Of a stretch of 64,000 bases of DNA, positions 60,401 through 64,000 are shown one piece after another. Numbering within the stretch: position 1 is the stretch's first letter; each line of letters opens with the position of its first letter. Position numbers and translations under genes: made by a program. The notes below the pieces were generated by a model. That model did not search any database, was not told the DNA's origin, and saw only the letters and a program-made list of their open reading frames with translations. This DNA comes from Lineus longissimus (taxonomy: Eukaryota; Nemertea; Pilidiophora; Heteronemertea; Lineidae): the NCBI RefSeq assembly GCF_910592395.1, contig NC_088313.1, forward strand, positions 14,588,437 through 14,652,436. Direction: 5' to 3'.

Positions 60401-62821
60401 TGTTGATCTCCTCCAGTTGATGCTGGACGCCGAGGAGCCACCAACCTCACGGTTCGAGTGGATCCAGTCTTTATCTCAAACCGACGACGTTAAGCTAAAC
60501 AGCAACAACAACGGCTACAAAAATGGCTACGCCAACGGGCACGTGAACGGACATGCGAACGGCATGAGTGGACTGAACCATGAGTGTAGGAATGGATTCA
60601 CAGCGCCACATACGGAGGATAATGGGACCTCAAATGGCATTGGGAATGGACACGTGGGTAATGGAGTGGCCAATGGACACCACAAACCAGGTCACGTGAA
60701 TGGGTACAAAAATGGCGTCAAAAATGGCGTAGAGAAGAACCATACAAAGCGAGCTCTCACAAAGGAGGTAAAGACTGATGATATCAAATACTTTTAAAGG
60801 CAACAAACTGGATGTTTATTTTTTTGTGCCACAAATAAATAGAAATAAATATTGTCACTGGAAGGTGTCCTAAAACACCTTAATTAAGAACGGCAAAGTC
60901 CTTGAAAGGAGTCTAAATGAAACTACCGTCTTTAAATTCCGTGTTGTCCTTTTGTGCTGCGTTGTTGAATTGAGCGGGTCCCTACGTTTCATTTTTTTAG
61001 GAGATCACTGCCCAGTGCACCCTGTTTCTCCTGGCTGGCTATGAGACGACCAGTAACACTATGGGCTTCGCCGCCCACGAGTTAGCAATCAATCCAGATA
61101 TCCAGACCAAGTTACAAGATGAAATCGATGAGCATTGTTTAGACGGGGTAAGTTAGATCAGAGGAGTTGAAGGGATGATGAATATACTGTTTAGCCGGCC
61201 ATTCGGATCCCGAGTAAACAATTTCGTCACCTGCTACCCAGCCAAAGTGACCCAAATGCTTTATCTCCAGTACTAGTCTCCTTGAATAGCGAGTTGTTTG
61301 GCGTTGCCCGGGACAGGTACGTTAGTATATATCTTCGGATATAGGTGCTCTTTGCTAATTCATTAGGAAGGTGTAGAAGAGCATCTTATCTTTATACGTC
61401 TATGAATAAAACTCCGTAGAAAAAAGGACGAATGTTGTGTACATTTGTATCCGGAGGCGTATAAGGATCCGTCACTAGTGTCAACTTTACCTGACAATCC
61501 TAAATCATCTTCCATACTTAGTTAGACGAAGAACTTGGGACATTTTCATATAAAGTCGTCGACAAAGTACATTATTTACATCTTTCGTACTTCGTTGTTC
61601 GTAGATACCTGTCTAATTATACATGTTTTAATTGGCTCTCTCTTTCAGAATCCGACTTACGATACGGTACACAACATGCCTTACCTCGACATGGTCATTT
61701 GTGAAGTTCTGAGGAAATATCCACTCGCATCCCCGTAAGTAGCGATATCATTTTTCATCAACGAGACGTAGGGAAAGTATCTGGTACTAATCCAACACTC
61801 TGAATAATGAGGTGTTTTAAGCTTTTGAAGAACCTGTGACGTGTCGGCCAACAGAAATCTAAACCACATGGAGATTTTCTTTCGGAGAAATGATAAGCCC
61901 TGAATGGTTTTTGAGCTGATGAAAACCCTCAAAGAGTTTTTCATTCCCTGAAAAACCTCCGTCGGCTGCATATTTGTGTTGGTCGAAGAACCCCAACAGC
62001 ATTTTCAAAAGCAAAAAATGTCGTTTTTAAGAACCTTTGTTAAAAATATTCCAATTCCGATTTCTTTCTCTTACAGTGTGATATCGCGGATGTGTACAGA
62101 GTCGTGCTCAGTCGACGGCATCCATGTTCCAAAAGATATGGTGGTCAGTGCAGATGTGTGGTCAATACACTACGACCCAGAAATATGGGGACCGGTTGAC
62201 CCGGAAAAGTTTCACCCAGAAAGGTGTGTACATGCACATTTTTGGTTCCAAAAAGCTAAACTAAAAAGATGTCGCATAAGTAATATGAATAACTATATTA
62301 AAAGGCTGTAGTGTGTAGAGATTCCCTTTTTTATTAGGTTCGTTCACTCTTAAAAATAAAGGTTTTTGAGCGCCTGAAAAACCTTTGAATATTTTTCGCC
62401 CAACACATACATTCACCCCGTAGAGGTTTTTTCGTAAAGTGAAAAGCACCAAATGGTTTTTGAGATGGTGAAAATTTCCTTGGTTAATGGTTTTTACTTC
62501 GCGGAAAAGTTCCTCTATTTGTTTGACTCTTGTTAGTGTCATATGAAGGCTTACATTAAATGTTGTCCGTTTTCTTTCAGATTTACGCCAGAAAAGAAAG
62601 CAACGCGTCATCCACTGGCCTGGATGCCATTCGGAGCAGGACCACGCAACTGTGTGGGGTGGCGGTTCGCCATGATGGAGATCAAGATTGCCTTGTGCCG
62701 AATTCTACGGAAATATTCCATTCGACAGTGCTCAGAGACTCAGTTCCCGCTCCAGTTTCAGGAAGGCGGCACCGTCAGCCCACGTGATGGCATCGTCATC
62801 AAACTCGAGGCACGTGACTGA
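48355..62821 (+). CDS. Cytochrome P450, clan 3 (CYP3/CYP5-like), 12 exons, complete
   Basis: Exons 48355-48413, 49090-49177, 49811-49863, 50830-50926, 58622-58744, 59087-59175, 59874-60153, 60393-60767, 61001-61147, 61649-61734, 62077-62223 and 62581-62821 join in frame across GT-AG introns (1785 nt, 594 aa). P450s of this clan are ER-anchored, heme-thiolate monooxygenases of lipids and xenobiotics. Visible marks: N-terminal hydrophobic anchor (residues 2-20), proline hinge LPGPQP, helix C WKRLR (122-126), helix I AGYETTSNT (400-408), ExxR EVLR (456-459), PERF (513-516) and heme site FGAGPRNCVG with Cys539. The linker before helix I is expanded by about 80 Asn/Gly-rich residues, so the protein exceeds the usual 500-535 aa. 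The linker site matches that of CYP5A1, but the helix I keeps the catalytic T, unlike thromboxane synthase. Substrate unknown. Confidence 0.93.
48521..48791 (+). repeat. 53-bp direct repeats flanking a repeat insert, P450 intron 1
   Basis: TATCATTGATAGTGCAATTT through CCCGACTGTCACT at 48521-48573 recurs at 48739-48791 with one substitution. The 165 bp between them include a family-9 like block (CCTATCGAACCCCGTGAAAG). Confidence 0.85.
48885..49055 (+). repeat. Dispersed repeat family 7, P450 intron 1
   Basis: GCCTGGGTTGAGTTTGATTC, ATGTACTGTGAGAGAGGAGA, CATAATCTTACCAACC and CCTATATGCCTCACTGTAAG match the copies at 27890-28022 and 56830-56945. Confidence 0.65.
49090..49177 (+). CDS. P450 exon 2 (proline hinge)
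   Basis: Acceptor TTAATTACAG and donor AGA|GTAAGT. It encodes YKKWRHNVFKQMNLPGPQPN and IIFGSLHER; LPGP is the conserved hinge after the anchor. Confidence 0.92.
49467..49670. mobile_element. TIR MITE (family 2), P450 intron 2
   Basis: TAGGCAGGTTTCGCTACCTT then TACGAACGACGAAATACAAA at the left mirrors ACTTCGTCGTTCGTAGG and TTGCTAAACCT at the right. About 204 bp, AT-rich centre, no ORF of note. Relatives: 53342-53699 (compound), 57491-57700, and partial copies near 57243-57360 and 61498-61618. Confidence 0.8.
49811..49863 (+). CDS. P450 exon 3 (helix A)
   Basis: Acceptor AATGTTTCAG and donor GG|GTAAGT. It encodes PLFKNFQKWTKQYGKTFG, the helix A region where clan 3 proteins carry YG[KD]-x-[FY]G. 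Confidence 0.92.
50228..50358. mobile_element. Hairpin MITE (family 3), P450 intron 3
   Basis: TAGGGAGTTTTCGCAAATCC mirrors GGGCTTGCGAGAACTCCCTA over almost the whole 131 bp. The centre CATTGTTCGACCTC / ATGTCGAACAATG also pairs. Second copy at 39470-39592. Confidence 0.85.
50830..50926 (+). CDS. P450 exon 4 (beta-1 sheet, helix B)
   Basis: Acceptor CTCCTTCAACAG and donor AAG|GTAGGC. It encodes YYEGPVPIIVSSDLEFLKQV then FVKQFSNFHARK, characteristic of CYP3-type proteins. It is followed by the largest intron, about 7.7 kb. Confidence 0.93.
50965..51137. mobile_element. Hairpin MITE (family 4), P450 intron 4
   Basis: ACTTGAAATCCTAAAGCAAT and AAAACGAAGTGAATGCCAA are mirrored by TTGGCATTCACTTCATTTTG and ATTGCTTTATAGGATTTCAA. 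The element is about 170 bp and almost entirely self-complementary. A partial second copy lies at 59628-59775. Confidence 0.82.
51138..53341. other. P450 intron 4, first part
   Basis: No embedded exon was found. It includes C runs near 52351 and 52502. An inverted pair, ATCAATCGATGGAGACCA near 52776 and GGTCTCGATCGATTGAT near 52831, can pair. Confidence 0.4.
53342..53699. mobile_element. Compound TIR MITE (family 2), P450 intron 4
   Basis: A first copy starts AGGCAGGTTTCGCAAGCC and reaches TACTTCGTCGTTCGAACGG near 53545. A second starts at GAGCTACGAACGACGAAGTA and ends near TTGGGAAAGCTGCCTC. Two members overlap or are nested. Confidence 0.7.
53700..55918. other. P450 intron 4, middle part
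   Basis: Near 53800-53870 the minus strand reads CATGGGTCTGATACCAGTAA, a SINE B-box-like sequence, but an A box is not clear. No exon is supported. Confidence 0.35.
55919..56063. mobile_element. Short TIR element with ACAGTAGAACCTCTCT end
   Basis: CCTCTCTACTACGGGACACC at the left is mirrored by GAGGTGTCCTTAATAGAGAG at the right, about 145 bp in all. No coding capacity; a MITE-like element in P450 intron 4. Confidence 0.65.
56830..56945 (+). repeat. Dispersed repeat family 7, P450 intron 4
   Basis: AGTACAGTGAGACGGGAGAG, AACATTATCTTGCCTACC and TTTGTCTATAGTCTA correspond to blocks in the copies at 27890 and 48885. Confidence 0.6.
57491..57700. mobile_element. TIR MITE (family 2), P450 intron 4
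   Basis: ATAGGGAGGTTTCGCAACCC and AAGCTACGAACGTCGCAATA at the left mirror TAGTTCGTCGTTCGTAGGGG and TAGCGAAACCAGCCTAA at the right. A partial copy immediately upstream (57243-57360) ends TAGCTCTTCGTAAGGGTT. Confidence 0.8.
58622..58744 (+). CDS. P450 exon 5 (B-C loop, helix C)
   Basis: Acceptor TTTCTTTATACAG and donor CAG|GTGCGT. It encodes MFFATGNRWKRLRAIISPTF followed by SAVKMKQ. WKRLR supplies the conserved helix C Trp/Arg that contact heme propionates. Confidence 0.93.
59087..59175 (+). CDS. P450 exon 6 (helix D)
   Basis: Acceptor TTTTTTCCACCCGTAG and donor GC|GTAAGT. It encodes MSPLMNQSIDDMMELLEKKE and EDGKPFNVYA in phase with its neighbours. Confidence 0.9.
59628..59775. mobile_element. 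Hairpin MITE (family 4) copy 2, P450 intron 6
   Basis: CTTCAAAACAAAGTGAATGC and TTGAAGTTGGCATTAATTTC, then ATAATTGCTTTAGGATTTCG, match the copy at 50965-51137 with decay of the left outer arm. Confidence 0.7.
59874..60153 (+). CDS. P450 exon 7 (helices E to G)
   Basis: Acceptor CTGTCGATTTCAG and donor CAG|GTAGGT. It encodes MFQGLTLDIIGECAFGMRVE, then the F-G region, ending with QLRKKEQ. The D-x-I-x-x-x-A-F-G pattern is a family hallmark. Confidence 0.94.
60393..60767 (+). CDS. P450 exon 8 (helix H and Asn-Gly-rich linker)
   Basis: Acceptor CTGTTCTTCCAG and donor GAG|GTAAAG. It starts YRRVDLLQLMLDAEEPP, the normal pre-helix I segment. From residue about 299 to 378 (60498-60735) it is built of NG, NGY, NGH and NGV steps, for example NGYKNGYANGHVNGHANG. 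It returns to ordinary P450 sequence at RALTKE. The frame is open throughout and the splice sites are good, so the insert appears to be translated. Confidence 0.88.
61001..61147 (+). CDS. P450 exon 9 (helix I)
   Basis: Acceptor CATTTTTTTAG and donor GGG|GTAAGT. It encodes EITAQCTLFLLAGYETTSNT and MGFAAHELAINPDIQTKLQD. AGYETT holds the oxygen-activating acid/alcohol pair. Confidence 0.95.
61649..61734 (+). CDS. P450 exon 10 (helix K, ExxR)
   Basis: Acceptor CTCTCTCTTTCAG and donor CC|GTAAGT. It encodes MPYLDMVICEVLRKYPLASP; EVLR is the invariant ExxR. Confidence 0.95.
61785..62040. mobile_element. Inverted-repeat element (family 5), P450 intron 10
   Basis: Repeated GAAAAACC and GGTTTTTGAG blocks in both orientations (GAATGGTTTTTGAGCTGATG, TCCCTGAAAAACCTCC) and a right end TTTTTAAGAACC resemble the elements at 9655-9875 and 62345-62515. 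Confidence 0.55.
62077..62223 (+). CDS. P450 exon 11 (beta sheets to PERF)
   Basis: Acceptor TTTCTTTCTCTTACAG and donor AG|GTGTGT. It encodes the VPKDMVV and HYDPEIWGPVDPEKFHPER segments; the PERF motif is split across the next junction. Confidence 0.94.
62345..62515. mobile_element. Inverted-repeat element (family 5), P450 intron 11
   Basis: Starts CACTCTTAAAAATAAAGGTT then TTTGAGCGCCTGAAAAACCT. Internal AATGGTTTTTGAGATGG matches the intron 10 element. The CACTCTTAAAAATAA end is the same as at 9655. Confidence 0.6.
62581..62821 (+). CDS. P450 exon 12 (heme-binding site and C-terminus)
   Basis: Acceptor CCGTTTTCTTTCAG. It encodes RFTPEKKATRHPLAWMPFGA then GPRNCVGWRFAMMEIKIA, with the heme-ligand Cys539, and ends IVIKLEARD* at 62819-62821. 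Confidence 0.96.
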
Positions 62822-64000
62822 ATCTCGTCTGGACGATATCTTGTTTTGATAAGATGTTCGATGACCTTTATACCTCATCGTAGTTCCGCCTCATTAGGAA
62901 AGCATTTAGGAATGAAGTCGTCTGTCGGAGCCCGCGAATGCCTTGTTTGCGAGTGGGCCGACGGGGCAGGAGCCGGTAGTGATTGCGTTGAGTGTGGAAC
63001 TGTGACGTCAGAGACTAACGTAAACATGTGGCAATAGTTACTTGTATTGATGAATGACATTACTGCTTATGCGCAGGAGGTACATTTTGGGAAACGTGCA
63101 ATTGGTGACTCTTCTGTCAGCTCTTCTTGATGTGAACATGTGAGACACGCAATGGGTGGAACTGCCACTGACTTTTCTTGATGAAAATCTGTGAGGCACA
63201 AAGAGGGTGGTTCGTCAGTCAGCTGATTTGAATCTACCAGAAACTGTTAGTATATTTTTAGGATGTAGCAGCCATTTTTCGAGGGATATGCACGGGTTTT
63301 AGACAAGGACATTGCAGGTGTGACTGTGTATGGTAACCATTGTATCATAATCTTACCATCGAACTCATGGACGCATAAATAGTTTCATCCCCCATAGCTC
63401 CTAGCTACTGGATAAATATAAAGTCTCGACTCCCGATCGTACAGTGATAGATAATTATTCTTACCTTATGTGAACAAATAAGCCAACATAAGCATCAACC
63501 CATACTGTAACCAGCTAAATTTCGCGTTTTTTTTCACCGCGAAAAAATATATTTTCGTGAAAATAAAAGTCACGAACATACAGTTTTTGAATGGAATATC
63601 GAAAGAAATTTCGATATCTGTCGTCAAAATGAAAATCGTCGCGTGATATTTTAAAGGAAATGTGGTGAATTGCAAAAATGATGCGGCGCAGAATACACTG
63701 GTTCACAGTCATTGGTGTTCAGTATCTCTCAGTGTTCTTTGTTCGTAGTGTGACAAGTATGGGTATCATTTGTGGTCGACGGCGTCCAACGTGATCTTCA
63801 CTTTCGTAGTCAAATACAATACTGAAAGGTTGCTGCTTTTCGCCATTTTTCCCAACTTAAAGACTTCTACAGTGGTTTTTCCAACAATATGTAGAATAAC
63901 TTCTCATTCTTTGACAAATGGTGAATGAAGTCACCAAGAGGGAACTGGGTCACATGACAACTGCCAAATTTTCTGATTTCAGAATAACTAATTTTCATGT
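62822..64000 (+). other. P450 3' flank / 3' UTR
   Basis: 63095-63235 is a degenerate tandem repeat of about 65 bp: GTGCAATTGGTGACTC, ACGCAATGGGTGGAACT and CAAAGAGGGTGGTTCG, each in a similar setting. The nearest good AATAAA after the stop is at 63562-63567, giving a possible 740-nt 3' UTR. CTAAATTTCGCGTTTTTTTT near 63516 is echoed by CCAAATTTCGCGCC near 47818. No further gene is seen. Confidence 0.4.

Overview
The window looks like nuclear DNA from a marine invertebrate animal. Genes are intron-rich with GT-AG junctions, intergenic DNA is AT-leaning, minisatellites are abundant, and there are many short inverted-repeat elements. The two recognisable proteins are metazoan in style. The species cannot be fixed from sequence; an amphioxus-, hemichordate- or lophotrochozoan-like genome is a guess.

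Layout. (1) 1-3350: the 3' end of an RMND5 gene (RING-type subunit of the CTLH/GID E3 ubiquitin ligase), plus strand. The first visible exon sits at the end of a 75-bp tandem array in which every unit repeats its splice acceptor and first codons. The last exon is present as two complete back-to-back alternatives. (2) 4440-6640: two large minisatellites (60 bp and 45 bp) separated by a near-perfect hairpin. (3) 10170-12580: two diverged paralogous ORFs on the minus strand, apparently 3' exons, with beta-propeller-like repeats and no family I recognise. (4) 12592-15201: an almost identical 1305-bp direct tandem duplication, closed by a 62-bp hairpin. (5) 16200-17560: 15-bp and 36-bp arrays and a possible PAN/Apple-like exon on the minus strand. 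(6) 17560-48350: mostly non-coding DNA with a foldback element (23617-24192), a dead LINE tail (27250-27600), tRNA-derived SINE-like copies, G-rich low-complexity DNA and other dispersed repeats. One short open stretch (38585-38776) may be a first exon. (7) 48355-62821: a complete 12-exon cytochrome P450 gene of clan 3 (CYP3/CYP5-like), plus strand, predicted 594 aa, with an unusual Asn-Gly-rich linker before helix I. Its introns hold several families of small inverted-repeat elements.

The genes do not form an obvious pathway. RMND5 acts in ubiquitin ligation, the P450 in membrane-bound oxidation, and the propeller-like pair is of unknown role. The most striking theme is repeat activity at exons: the array at the RMND5 acceptor, the duplicated RMND5 terminal exon, and the repeat-like insert in the P450. 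Exon joins were checked by hand for reading frame and splice consensus. No alignment, homology search or expression data were available.
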